A program made the translations under genes and the position numbers. Under the pieces are notes generated by a model, which did not search any database, was not told the origin of the DNA, and was given only the letters and a program-made list of their open reading frames with translations. A DNA stretch of 64,000 bases. It comes from Sipunculus nudus. Lineage: Eukaryota > Annelida > Sipuncula > Golfingiida > Sipunculidae. The number at the start of each line of letters is the position of its first letter. Position 1 is the stretch's first letter. The stretch lies in the NCBI GenBank assembly GCA_026874595.1, contig CM049309.1:44035079-44099078 (forward strand). Reading direction: 5' to 3'. This document shows positions 12,405-24,801 of this stretch, piece by piece.

Positions 12405-13195
12405 CTGAATCAGCCACATTGCTGTTTGTTAGGCCCAACAACTGTATTATGATCCACATAGTTGTTTGTTAGGCCCCACAACTGCATTATGAGCCACATG
12501 GTTGTATGTTAGGCCCCACAACTGTATTGAGCCACATGGTTGTTTGTAAGGCCCCACAACTGTGTTATGAGCCACATAATTGCTGGATAGGGCACATCTG
12601 TGTTATAGGCTGTACAGGAGCAGTAACCACATTGCTGTTAAGAGCCACATGGCCAGATGATAAACCACATTGGTTAATGAGCCACATCACTACATGATGG
12701 GCAACTTAAGTGTATGACTGTACAACTGTGAGGCACACTGCCAACTGTTAGGCTACACAGCTGTTAAATACCACACAGCTGCTTGATTGGCTGTTCATTT
12801 TTTTCAGAAAGCCACACATTTGCCTAATTTTCTGCAAAGCTATTAACAATCTGTACAGAAGCTTGGTAAACCACAAAATTAATGAGCCATGTTGCACCTT
12901 TACACAGCTGCCTGATCAGCTGTTTAATGAGCCAAACAGCTGCTCTATTGGATACACAGCTGTTCTGTATAAGGAGTCCCCTAGCTGCTTGATATTCTAT
13001 ACAGCAGAAAGCCACACATTTGCTTTATTGGCGACACAGCTGTTTAATAAGCCACACAGCTGTTTCTGTGGCTAAACATTTGCTATTGAGTCACATAGCC
13101 CCTTTCCGAGCAATACAGCTGTTTCATAAGGCATACAGCTGCCTGATAGGCTATACAGCTGTTCTGTTAGCAACACAGCTGCTTGATTTAACACA
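12405..13195 (+). repeat. Degenerate tandem array with 20- and 40-bp periodicity, rich in CAGCTG
   Basis: The first part (12,421-12,580) repeats a 40-bp unit with GTTAGGCCCCACAACTG and GAGCCACATG. The later part (12,770-13,190) is built from units of about 20 bp like GCCACACAGCTGTTTGATA. The hexamer CAGCTG occurs about a dozen times in the last 420 bp. Confidence 0.8.
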
Positions 13196-13245
13196 TATTA
13201 ACACATGATTTACTTTATGTAAAGTGTTTTAGTTAATTATTGAAT

Positions 13246-13259
13246 GGGGGGGGGGGGGG
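13246..13259 (+). repeat. Poly(G) homopolymer, 14 G
   Basis: An uninterrupted run of G follows TGAAT and precedes AGAGAATGAGGGG. Similar runs occur at several other places in this AT-rich window. Confidence 0.9.
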
Positions 13260-14270
13260 AGAGAATGAGGGGATGAACTGCTTGCGGAACCTTTTACTTG
13301 GTCTTGAAAAAAATTGTTATAAGTGATGTAATAGCAGTCACACAGAAAAAAATATGCTTGGTTTCCTTACATCCAATGACCATTTACTTTGCTTCAGCTG
13401 GAATGCTAGTTTTGGTGCAGAAGTTAAAAATTTATATATGAGATTCAATATTGTATATTATAATTAAAAATAAATCATGTATTTTATTTTAATAGGAATT
13501 TCAAACTATTGTTACAAATTTTTCTCATTGAATAGAAGGGCCAGATGATTGTTTGTGTACTGTGCATATGCATGTATATATAAAAGCATATGTGTGTAAT
13601 CATAACCAGAAACCAGAAGAACCAAATAATTTATGATTACCAAGTGTTACTTTTTTAAGATGATGTAATTTAAGGAGATATCTGCCATTGTTGTATACAA
13701 AAAACAAGTGCTATTACTTTAAGCCTGGTTTAGATGCTCTGTAGTGTATACAACAGCTGACAGAAATAGCACTGACTTTCAGGCTGGTTTGGTAGTGTGT
13801 GTCACAGCGAACAATAAGAGACTTTTTACATCATGTTACAAACTGGCATGTACTATAAATGGGTGCTTAATTGCACCACTGTGACAATCTTAACATAAAC
13901 GTTTTGTTTCACATTAGCAAAGAATAAGTCCCCAGGCCCACATGGGGTGCCTAAACTGCAGATTTTACTGGTTGATCAACAAGTTATGGAGTTTATTCCT
14001 CTGTCATGCTTATTTTGTCAGATCATGTTACAGATATGATACAGAGATCCTAATTTAGAGTAGTTAGTGTTAATCATGTAGAAGGCATATCCTCAGAACT
14101 TAGTGGATAGAACTTTTGAAAATATGTTAACAAATTGATCAGAAACTATTAATACTTTAATTTGTTACATTACATTTTTATTTCATTTTCATGATCATCT
14201 TTCATAGTCATGTCATTGCCAAAGCACAAATTATCGACTAGTTTACTGTCTTCAGTGAATTTATTTTCTC

Positions 14271-14828
14271 AGATGACTGTGAGAAGTGTCTATAGAACAG
14301 AGATGTCCTTAAAAGAGAGGCACCTGTAAAGGTTTCCATGTTATTTGATAAAGCTAAATGTGATTTGAGTTAATTTTTTAACCTGATTTTTTTATCTGAG
14401 TATTTTGCATGTGGCAACAATGGACTTGTTTGGGAATTCATGAGTACGAATTAAGAAGAACAAGTTTAGTTTGAGGCACCGGTGGCTGAATAGATGTATA
14501 TGTTAATTTTTGTGCTCTTTAGTGGATTTTTTTTTTTATCATAGCCACCTCAGATGACTGCAAGAAGTGTCTTTAGAACAGAGATGTCCTTAAAAGAGAG
14601 CTGGCTGTAAAGGTTTCCATGTTATTTGATAAAGCTAAATGTTATTTGAGTAAATTTGTGAACCTGATTTATTTATTGGAGTATTTTGCATGTGCCAAGA
14701 ATGGACTTGTTTGGGAACTCATAAGTACGAATTAAGAAGAACAAGTTTTGTTTGAGGCACTGGTGGTTGAATAGATGTATATATGTTAATTTTTATGCTC
14801 TTTAGTGGATTTTTTTTATCATAGCCAC
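14271..14828 (+). repeat. Tandem duplication, two copies of about 281 bp
   Basis: Copy 1 starts with AGATGACTGTGAGAAGTGTC at 14,271 and copy 2 with AGATGACTGCAAGAAGTGTC at 14,552. They stay collinear through TTTAGTGGATTTTTT and ATCATAGCCAC at the end of each. Divergence is a few percent, so the duplication is fairly young. Confidence 0.92.
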
Positions 14829-15751
14829 ATAAACACCATTATTGTTTGCACCAATTATTTACAATTATGTTCAAGTATAAATCTGTTGGATTGACCACTA
14901 TGGTAAGGAGCTATTTATAATTTAACTGCTATGTTTATTTTCTAATAACCTTTCAGTTAATGAACACACAAAATCTGGCCTGAGAAATCCCTTCTCCACT
15001 GAATGGTTATGCAGAGATGTCACCTGAAGAAGAATAAGTAAAGATAAAAAAAAATACTGCCTTATTTAAGATTAAGATTAGCATTTAACTTGTGCTTTTG
15101 TATTATGATGGTACTGAAAGATAAGTAGTATTATTAAGCTTTCTGGACTTGGGATTACTTTATACATAGCAGGGTGTTCAAGAAGACAAAACTGTGTACT
15201 TATGCTTGGCCACTTAGTTGTTGTAACAGTTTCGTCCACTCATATCAGTGGACTTCATCAGCGGTCCTCCAGTCTGTACTCGATCAGCCTTATGCGATTG
15301 TTTAGAGATAGACATTACCTTTTGTTAAAGAGTTTCATTCTGTGTAAGAGGATGTCACTGGTATACTGTTTTCTCCATCTTAATATATGAACATAAGTAG
15401 TTTATAGTCTGAATCTTATAAAAGTACTGTATAAACACTACTGCTGATGTAAACACATGAACTCTGCCCTTCTCTACTTCTTTATATCTGTATAATCATA
15501 TTTTAGATAGTTTATCATAATGGAAGATCTTAACAAATATACTGTATGTACACCCTCTCATACCAGTGCCATGGTTTGTGTTGCATTTTTGTAGGATGTG
15601 TGTTGCCATTGTATAAAGAAATCAAAAGATGTTCTCATATATGAATAATAATAATAAATCTTTCTTGATAGTCAAATGTTGTTTTTTTATAATCATAAAC
15701 ATGATATGTATGCAGACAAGAGCTAATACTTATGACCCTTCACCTCCTGTG

Positions 15752-15924
15752 CAGGGGCGGATCCAGGATTTAGGAAAAGGGGGGGGGTCCAACCAAGACT
15801 TATGAAAACATAAAAAGAAGATCACCAGGTTTGTAAAAGGGGGGGGGGGTCCAGGCCCAAAACCCTTAAAGAAAGCTTGCAGCGGATGAAAAAGGGGGGT
15901 CCGGACCCCTCCCCTGGATCCGCT
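15752..15924. mobile_element. Short inverted-repeat element, hAT-like MITE candidate
   Basis: The left end CAGGGGCGGATCCAGG is mirrored at the right by CCTGGATCCGC. Inside are three AAAGGGGGGG-TCC blocks. Flanks CTCCTGTG (15,744-15,751) and TTGCTGTG match at 6 of 8 positions, a possible decayed 8-bp target duplication. hAT elements make 8-bp duplications and often start with CAGGG. The right boundary is uncertain. Confidence 0.45.
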
Positions 15925-16154
15925 TTTGCTGTGATCCTTCATGGATGCCATTTAGAGATCTGTTTCTTGATTGATAAATTACAGGTGACCGGTATCACTC
16001 ATCAAAACATCATCAGCTTTGAAATAGACATTTCAGTTCTCACAAAACACTGGTATTGGCAACCCTCATGCCAACAGCAGTAGCGTAGATTTTGCTCCTT
16101 CAGAACGAAACGTAGTTATCCTAAAGAATGAGCAAAAGGTAATGCTTCTAAGTA

Positions 16155-16430
16155 AACAAGTACTAACACAGCAGTGGCCTCAAAAGGTGTTTCTAAATCA
16201 CGGCACCCTCACATAGGAGTGGCTTGGATAATGCCCCTTTTCAAAGACACCCTAACACAGGAGTGGTCTTGCTTGTGCTCCTAGATTCACATAGACCTTA
16301 ACACAGATATGCCTACTAAACAAAGTAACATTCATCCAGGGAAGGCTGGGAGAGTGCTCTGAACAAAGAAACCCTTATTACAACAGTAGTCTGGATAATG
16401 CTTTTATACAAAGAACACTGACACAAAAAA
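16155..16430 (+). repeat. Very degenerate tandem repeat, unit about 50-55 bp
   Basis: Phrases such as CCTAACACAGGAGTGG, CTCACATAGGAGTGG and TGGATAATGC recur four to five times at irregular spacing with an AAAGA-rich joint. No coding signal was seen. Confidence 0.5.
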
Positions 16431-16689
16431 CAAATAAACACTCATGTTTGTTTGGCCTTTTTTTAATGAAAGATTTCTAAGAAACTACTATACTATTTTT
16501 CTCATGCTTTAACAATCCAGTATGTACAAGATAGGACACTCTGCAGTTTTTGTGTGTGCAAATGTCCAGCATGTACCAGCATGTATCACAACATGTAGAA
16601 TATACCTTTATCTTTAGGCAGGAGCATGTGCATCACAGGTTTTTGACTTTGGGAGTGATGCATACGTAGTATGTGAAGCACATCTTTTC

Positions 16690-17560
16690 ATTTTATCATA
16701 AACAAGGCCTACAGGCCTGATAAGAAACTGTGCAATGGGATTACACCAGGTAAAATGCTTAAATGCTGGACTATTACTTTTCAAGAACATGTGTTACATG
16801 TATATGAACAATGCAAGTACTAAACACTTTGAACAAGAAGCAATTATACAAACATCACTGCTGAAATTCTGGTATGGGTGCACACAACACAAAAATGATT
16901 GTAGCTGGCACCAATAGTCTTGTATACAATGCAGAGATATATACATATGCCCAATGTCAGACTGATATGTCAAACCCCTTCTGCAAAATAAGCAATGACA
17001 TACACTGTGCAAAATTAATTGTAGGTGGTGCCACAAGTCTTGTACGCGATTAAGCTACCCAATATGTATAATTATGCCCAATTTCAGGCTGATGTATCAA
17101 ATTCTTCTGTAGAAATATGCAGGCGCATACACTGTGCACTGGGCTGACCAGGCTTAGGTGGGTGAGGCAATTGCCCAGGAGTGAACTGTGACAAATTGCT
17201 GCCTCAAGCTACTGCACTGAGTGAACTCTTGACCTGCACCTGGCCAGACTGAGTGAATTTTTTACCTGTACCTGGCTGCACTGAGTGAACTATTGACCTG
17301 TTGCATAATCTGACACAGTTGGCAGTCTGCCAAAGCTATAAATAGATTCAGGCTGAACTTTGGTGCCAAATCTGATGCAGTGAGCAGTCTGCCAAAGCAA
17401 TAAATAGAATGCAGCTATTGCACTGAGTGAACTCTTGACCTATATCTGGCTGCACTTTTTCCAATCCTGGCACTGTGCCAAAACTATTTATAGAGCTGAC
17501 ATCATCTTGGCTAATGGCCAACATCAAGGCACTGGCAATCTGCCAATGGTAAACCAAGTA
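16690..17560 (-). repeat. Dispersed repeat family B, inverted copy
   Basis: On the minus strand this repeats the copy at 6,231-7,180: the AGGCCTGTAGGCCTTGTTT end, the CCTGAAATTGGGCATA units, the TGCCTCACCCACCTAAGCC block and the ACCTGTTGCATAATCTGAC block all appear in mirrored order. Confidence 0.8.
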
Positions 17561-18159
17561 CTGCCATCTGTACACAAAAGTGGTCCCTACTTTAAATAAC
17601 TTTGAAATAATTTTTCAAAATACAAAATGCTTTTCAGCTGACTTTTTATAATAAGGAAATCGGGAATATATGTAAAATTATTACAGATGCATACTGAATG
17701 CAAAATTGTAATACAGATGCATCTCATTGATGGCAAATTCTTGAATTAAGTTGAGTATAGATACCAATAATTTATAATCCATGTACATTTGTCTTTATAT
17801 AGCCACAGAGAGGTGAATATCCATGATTGTAACATTGCCTGGTATGATGAATAATTTAAATTTAAATAAATAAAATCTAATTTCTTTAAAAGCTTTTAAA
17901 AAACATTCTTGTCAATATTAACCAAAGATAACCTGAAATGTCTAGTGGCATGATGTAATAGATGCTGATAAACTGGTGCCAGGCTAGATGTAACAGCATC
18001 ACACAGCTAACATATAAAATGTCTCAATTCAATCTCCATAATTCAGCAAAAATCATTCATGTGGAACCATTGAAGACAATTATTATAAGAATTTTTGTGG
18101 GGATTATTCTTGTAAAATATTAAACAAACTGGCTTCAGTGGCATAAAAAAAATAAAAAA

Positions 18160-19070
18160 AACGTTTTGCAGGTTTATAACTCATATAGGAAGATAACAGC
18201 AAACTGGCTAAGTTCAGCTTCCTGTAACTTAGCCAAAAAACACTGAACCAAAACCACTTGAACAAACTTGAATATTCAACATCTGAGGATAATTAATGTG
18301 TAAGATGCAAGAATTTGGCCCAGTGGTTTTTGAGAAGAAAATCTTTGTAGCCACTGAGCTAAAATGGGCTTTTATGGCATATGACTAAATATAGCTTCCC
18401 ATTACTCAGCCAAATCTCACTGAACAGAGACTATTTGAACAAACTTCAGAGAGCACTACCCAAGGATCATTTCTATGAGATATTAAATAATTTGGACATA
18501 TGGTTTCAGAGAAGAAGTTTTTTGTAGCCCTCAATGTGGTACAGGCACTGATGACCCGTACGAAAACGGCCGATGCAGGTGGTGCCACCAATACCTCAAT
18601 TTCAGATTTGACTCATGTGACCAACATTGGCATAAAATTTGGTGATGATAGCTCATGCTGTTTCTGAGACTGAAATTTTAATATGCTTTTTTGGACAGAT
18701 GATGAAGTTCAACCTTCCGTAACTTGGCCAAAAATCTCTGAATTGGAACCATTCGAACAAACTTAAGAGAGATTGTTCCAGGGATCATTTCTTTGAAATA
18801 CTGGATAATTTGCCTAAACAGTTTCGGAGAAGAAGATTTTTAAAGCTTTTTTTAGCTTTTTTACTATAAAATCTAAGAAAATGCAGTTAGAAAAAACATA
18901 AACAAAATCTGATAGAGTTTTTCAGATGACTGATTATTTGCAAAAAATTTGGTGATGCTAGCTCCTGCCTTTTTAAAATAGTTATGGTTAATGTACAGAA
19001 GACGTACTGTGCAATGATGCACGACGGACGAAGACGCACCATCGCATAAGCTCACAGGTTCGCTAAAAAA
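18160..19070 (-). repeat. Dispersed repeat family A, inverted copy
   Basis: Read on the minus strand, the head GCGAACCTGTGAGCTTATGC at 19,066 runs through the ACTGCATTTTCTTAGATTTTAT block to AGTTATAAACCTGCAAAACG at about 18,160. It is collinear with 1,441-2,345. The large minisatellite begins about 15 bp beyond its head. Confidence 0.85.
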
Positions 19071-19082
19071 AATTGGGAATTA

Positions 19083-21905
19083 TTCTCCTCACACATCACC
19101 GGTTCAGTCTTCAGACAATCTCTTACATTTCACTGGTTCATATTCCCTCACACAAGACTGGACCAGATGCTCGCTCAACCAACACTGGTTCAGATCCTCT
19201 CTTACACATCACTGGTTCATACCCCCTCTTACACATCACTGGATCAAATCCTTGCTTACCTATTACTGTGTCAGATCCTCTCTTACATATCACTGGTTCA
19301 TTTTACCTAACACATCACTGGTTCTGTTCCTCACTCACACAACACTGGACCAGATGCTCATTCATTCATCACTGGATCAGGTCATCTCTTAAATTTCACT
19401 GGTTTAGATCCCCTCTTACCCATCACTGGTTCAAGTCCTCACACACACAACACAGGATCAGATGCTCACTCATTCATCACTGGTTCTGGTCCTCTCTTAA
19501 ATTTCACTGGTTCAGTTCCCCTTCTTACACAACACTGGTTCAGGTCCTCACATGCACAACACAGGACCAAATGCTCACTCATTCATCAATGGTTAAGATC
19601 CTCTCTTACACTACACTGGTTCAGATTATTTTTTACACATCACTGGTTAAGGTCCTCACTCACAACACAAGACCAGATGCTCACTCATTCACCACTGGTT
19701 CAGATCTTTTACACATCACTGGTTCAGATCCTCATTCACAGATCACTGGTTCAGAACCTAACTCACACATCACTGGTTCAGGCCCTCACTCACACATCAC
19801 TGTTCAGGTCCTCACTCACATTTATGGATCAGATCCTCACAGATTACCAATCAGATCAACACACATCATTTGGTTCATGTCCTTACAAATCGTTAGTTCA
19901 GAATCTCATCCACATCAATGGTTCTGGTCCTTATACATCACTGGTTTAGATCCTCACTTGCACATAACTGGTTCAGGTCCTCACATAAATGGATCAGATC
20001 CTCACTTGCAGATCAATGGATCAGATCCTCACTGATATCATTGGTTCAGGTTCGTACACATCACTGGTTCAGAACCTCACATCAATGGTCCGGTCCTTAT
20101 ACATCACTGGTGCAGATCCTTATACATTATATAATTACATGTTCAGGTCTTCACTTACAAATCAGTGGTTAAGACCCTCTCTTACACATCACTGGTTCAG
20201 GTCCTCAATCACACATCACTGGTTTAGATCATCACTCACACAAGACCAGTTCAGATCCTCACTCACACATCACTCATTCAGATCCTCACATACACATCAC
20301 TGGTTCAGTTCCTGAATCTCATAAACCGATCAGATCCTCATTCACGCATCACTGGTTCAGGTCCTCACTCACATCATTGGTTTATGTCTCTACAGATCAC
20401 TGGTTTCGATCCTCACTCATACATCACTGGATCAGGTCCTCACTCGCACATCTCTGGTTCAGGCCTCACTCACACATCACTGGTTCAGGTCCTCACTAAC
20501 ACATCACTGGTTTAGGTCCTCACTCACATATCACTGTTCAGGTCGTCACTAACATTAATGGATCAGATCCTCACTCAGATTATGGAGTCAGATCCACTTT
20601 CATAACATTTGGTTTATGTCCTTACACATAGTTAGTTCAGAACCTCACTCCCATCAATGGTTCTATTCCTTATACACCACTGGTTCAGATCCTCACTCAC
20701 ACATCACTGGTTCAGGCCCTCACTCACACATCACTGGTTCAGGCCCTCACTCGCACATCACTGGTTCAGGCCCTCACTCACACATCACTGGTTCAGGCCC
20801 TCACTCGCACATCACTGGTTCAGGCCCTCACTTGCACATCACTGGTTCAGGTCCTCACTCACACATCACTGGTTCAGGCCCTCACTCACACATCACTGGT
20901 TCAGGTCCTCACTCACACATCACTGGTTCAGGCCCTCACTCACACATCACTGGTTCAGGTCCTCACTCACATATCACTGGTTCAGGCCCTCACTCGCACA
21001 TCACTGGTTCAGGTCCTCACTCACACATCACTGGTTCAGGCCCTCACTCACACATCACTGGTTCAGATCCTCACTCACACATCACTGGTTCAGGCCCTCA
21101 CTCACACATCACTGGTTCAGACCCTCACTCGCACATCACTGGTTCAGGTCCTCACTCACACATCACTGGTTCAGGCCCTCACTCACACATCACTGGTTCA
21201 GGTCCTCACTCACACATCACTGGTTCAGGTCCTCACTCACACATCACTGGTTCAGGTCCTCACTCACACATCACTGGTTCAGGCCCTCACTCGCACATCA
21301 CTGGTTCAGGTCCTCACTCACACATCACTGGTTCAGGCCCTCACTCGCACATCACTGGTTCAGGTCCTCACTCACACATCACTGGTTCAGGCCCTCACTC
21401 ACACATCACTGGTTCAGATCCTCACTCACACATCACTGGTTCAGATCCTCACTCACACATCACTGGTTCAGGTCCTCACTCACACATCACTGGTTCAGGC
21501 CCTCACTCACACATCACTGGTTCAGGCCCTCACTCGCACATCACTGGTTCAGGTCCTCACTCGCACATCACTGGTTCAGGTCCTCACTCACACATCACTG
21601 GTTCAGGCCCTCACTCACACATCACTGGTTCAGGTTCTCACTCACACATCACTGGTTCAGGTCCTCACTCACACATCACTGGTTCAGGCCCTCACTCACA
21701 CATCACTGGTTCAGGCCCTCACTCACACATCACTGGTTCAGGCCCTCTCTTGCACATCACTGGTTCAGATCCTCACACACATATCACTGGTTCAGATCCT
21801 CACACACATATCACTGGTTCAGATCCTCACACACATATCACTGGTTCAGATCCCCTCTTACACATCTCTTTTTCACAACCCCTCACATATGTACATCACC
21901 AGTTC
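19083..21905 (+). repeat. Large minisatellite, 27-bp unit, about 43 regular core copies
   Basis: The core (about 20,684-21,853) is about 43 head-to-tail copies of a 27-bp unit made of CACATCACTGGTTCAGG plus YCCTCACTCA. Copies differ mainly at CC/TC/AT after the G and at CAC/CGC. The leading part (19,083-20,680) is more degenerate and holds two diverged copies of a block of about 150 bp (19,806-19,950 and 20,535-20,690). Because 27 is a multiple of three, the plus strand stays open in all three frames (repeat peptides HSHITGSGP, RPSLTHHWF and QALTHTSLV). The minus strand has stops in every unit. I regard the open frames as a by-product of periodicity and not as a gene. Confidence 0.95.
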
Positions 21906-24801
21906 TGAACATTGCTCAGTTTGTACTTGTACTGATGCCCTCTCACCCTGGAAGTTATATGCTGATTTTTTGCAGCCATTCCCAGTGTCTTTCATAAGTT
22001 AACAGTGTAGGCACTAATGCATGATCCTTTCTTACAGTGATAGATTGAGCCACATTTGTGAACATAAACCAATAACACAGTGATAAGAGAGGTTATTATT
22101 TGCCAACAATTTGAACACATCACAACAGGACATGGGGCATGCTTTTGTGAAACAATATGAGCACATTCATGTATCAATAATTTACATTAGGCCCTTGTGC
22201 TGGAGGACCTCCAAAATCAGTCGTTTACAATGTGTAAGATTCTATCAATAGCTCACTTTTAGCAGCATCAGCACTGGTTTACTGAAGGAATATTATTTAT
22301 ATAACATTAAATGAGTGAAGGTTTTTCTTGTGTGTATATCTGAATCATAATTAATCTTTTTTTTGAAAATTCCCTGCATGTCTACTGATATATATAGCCT
22401 CACTTCAAGGATACAAATCATTTTACTGATTATAATGTTAAAATTTCCAATTTTAAAGTGAAATAAAAATGAAATATGTAAGAAAGAGGAATTTCTCAAA
22501 TTACTTAACACTGAGTGATTGTAAAAATTACTCTTTACACAAATTTAAAAAAAAAATAGGTAAAACAGATGAATTTCTAAAAAAAAATTGAAAATCAGTC
22601 AAATTCAATTTTTACTCTTTCCCTACCCTTAATATGTTATTATCTTAATCAGTAAGAAACTAATCAAATCTTACATTATCATGATATTCACCTTATCATA
22701 CACAACTGATAATTACTTTACAGTAACTTCATAATATTCTTACTTCTTTAAATGATATTTATCATCTTAATAAGAAGTTACTGCATAAATCAAACTACCT
22801 GCTCAATTAATCATATCAATAAATCCACAAATTGTCAATAAAAAAATGGCATACTTGTGATCACACATCTTCAAGAAGTGTTCCAATCAGAAATTACTCA
22901 CCACCACATCATTCAGTGTAACAATGTGTGAGGCATAACGAGTAGTATGATAAATCATTGCAGGTATACACAAGGTACTGTGACTGATTATGTGCAGATA
23001 TGTGACACAGTGTGCTGCATATAAATTAAGTACAGCCTACAATATAATAATAAATGTATCAGGTTTTTCACTTTGCAACACAAGGTTTTCACGATCATAA
23101 GTCAACCTTCTGTCACTCTCCATTCACAATATTAAATGTGATTTTTAAATATAACATGAAAATTTGTTGAATTTATGTCCTCTACTTCTGCCACTTGTAA
23201 CTTGCCTTCTTAATGTTTTAGTTTTTATTTTCCTGGAAGATCTCTCCACATGTCATAATTTTGGTTGTGAATTGGGAAGAAAAGGGAAATTTTGTTTAAT
23301 TTGGAGCTTGAGATAATAAATTTTCAGACAGATCCTTCAATACCAATCCCAACCAAGGTATGAATACCAATCCCAACCAAGGTATGCATGAGAGCAATCA
23401 CTGACCCAAATTTGAATTAAATTGGATAATATTTAGGAAAGTTATCACAGGGAAACGAAAACTTGACTGATGCACAGACAGAGGGACAGACAAACCCAAA
23501 TCAAATGCCCCCCTTCTGAGAAAGCGAGGGAGAATTATGAAATCATCAAATGTGACTTTTTCAGAACATTTTTTAATTAAATGAATTTCCTTTTTTCCAG
23601 CAAAGGCTTTTCATGCATCCTCCAATGTGATACAGTTATATAGGACCATTTATACAGGATATACTTTTATATATTTATAGCTTCAATCAATATACACAAA
23701 AATGTATCTTCCAAGAAATCGAGACAGGTACATGAAACAATGTACCCTGCCCAACATGATATAAGTCATATGACAGTTGCTTGTATCGACCAGTCCACAG
23801 ACTGTCTGTAGGGTGATTTCTGCAAACTATCAATGTCACCATCTGAATGAGACTTAAGTGGAAGCATCACTTAACATGTATCATAATTCCACTTGCAATA
23901 TTGGCAATTGCCCTTTTCCTGTTCCTGTGCATTATTAAGTGGAATAATACATGGTATTGTGGCTGGCAGCAGTTCAGAGATTCTTTCAGCCTATACATGA
24001 AGATTTTTTACTATATTCCGGGCTCCATATATATCATATTTTATCAATTCATACATAAAAGAACATCAGGGATATTTGCATAATATTATCTGGCACATCA
24101 TAACTTGATGACATTTTATTCATCATATGTCAAAAAAAAAAAACATGACAGGGCTCCACATTAACTCAGGCAAGTAACATCTAGCTTTTACTTGCCCTTC
24201 ATAAATGTTTACTGGTCCTATAAAAATCAGTGATCCTAGCCACTTGTTTTATATCGTTGTGTATACATTTATTCCACTTTATTATTTTACAACAATAAAC
24301 ATGATCAAATGTTTGTTAGTTGATTACATGTCTCTTTAGCATTTGCACAGAAAAACACACAGAGGTTATCCTCTGTTTTAATCCAAACAGGATTTACTAT
24401 GCCAGTCTCCACAAGGTATTCAGTAACATAATGGCATGACATGAGCAAATTAATGCATGCTAAATGTCACATTCATAACTTTTTCAGCAGTGACTCCTGA
24501 AACCATAAAATATCAAGAGCCATCACTGGTACTGGAGTATCAGAATCTCTTATGCACCACAGCTGGTGCTGCCACCTGGTCCCCATTCTACAAACAAAAT
24601 TAAGTGTGCTCCCCAAATGGCCCACTGAAACAACCTTGTTTTAGCAAAACAGTCTTTGAAAAGATCACATTAGGGAAAGTTTATGAACAAAACCCAAATA
24701 ATTTCCATTTCATACAGTAACTAGATTTTTAATGATATCAGTAACAATGGAACCTTTTATTATTACAGAGAGCAGCCCTTTATATTAACGCTACCTTTAT
24801 T
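21906..24801. other. Intergenic sequence without recognised genes
   Basis: AT-rich sequence. I see one 24-bp direct duplication (ACCAATCCCAACCAAGGTAT twice, 23,342-23,392) and, next to it, text typical of a dispersed invertebrate repeat (GGACAGACAAACCC near 23,482). CAGGGCTCCACATTAAC near 24,150 resembles one end of a hAT-type element, but I found no partner end. No convincing exon was found. Confidence 0.5.

Noticed and set aside
15730-15951. 73-codon minus-strand open frame rich in proline and glycine
   Set aside because: It is the poly(G)-containing inverted-repeat element; the residues come from G runs.
19083-21905. CRISPR-like array
   Set aside because: The units are directly adjacent with no unique spacers, in a clearly eukaryotic, intron-bearing region.
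20616-21997. Two long overlapping plus-strand open frames (about 430 and 446 codons)
   Set aside because: Both lie in the 27-bp minisatellite and are pure 9-residue peptide repeats in different frames. The period divisible by three explains them; there are no splice sites or non-repeat domains.
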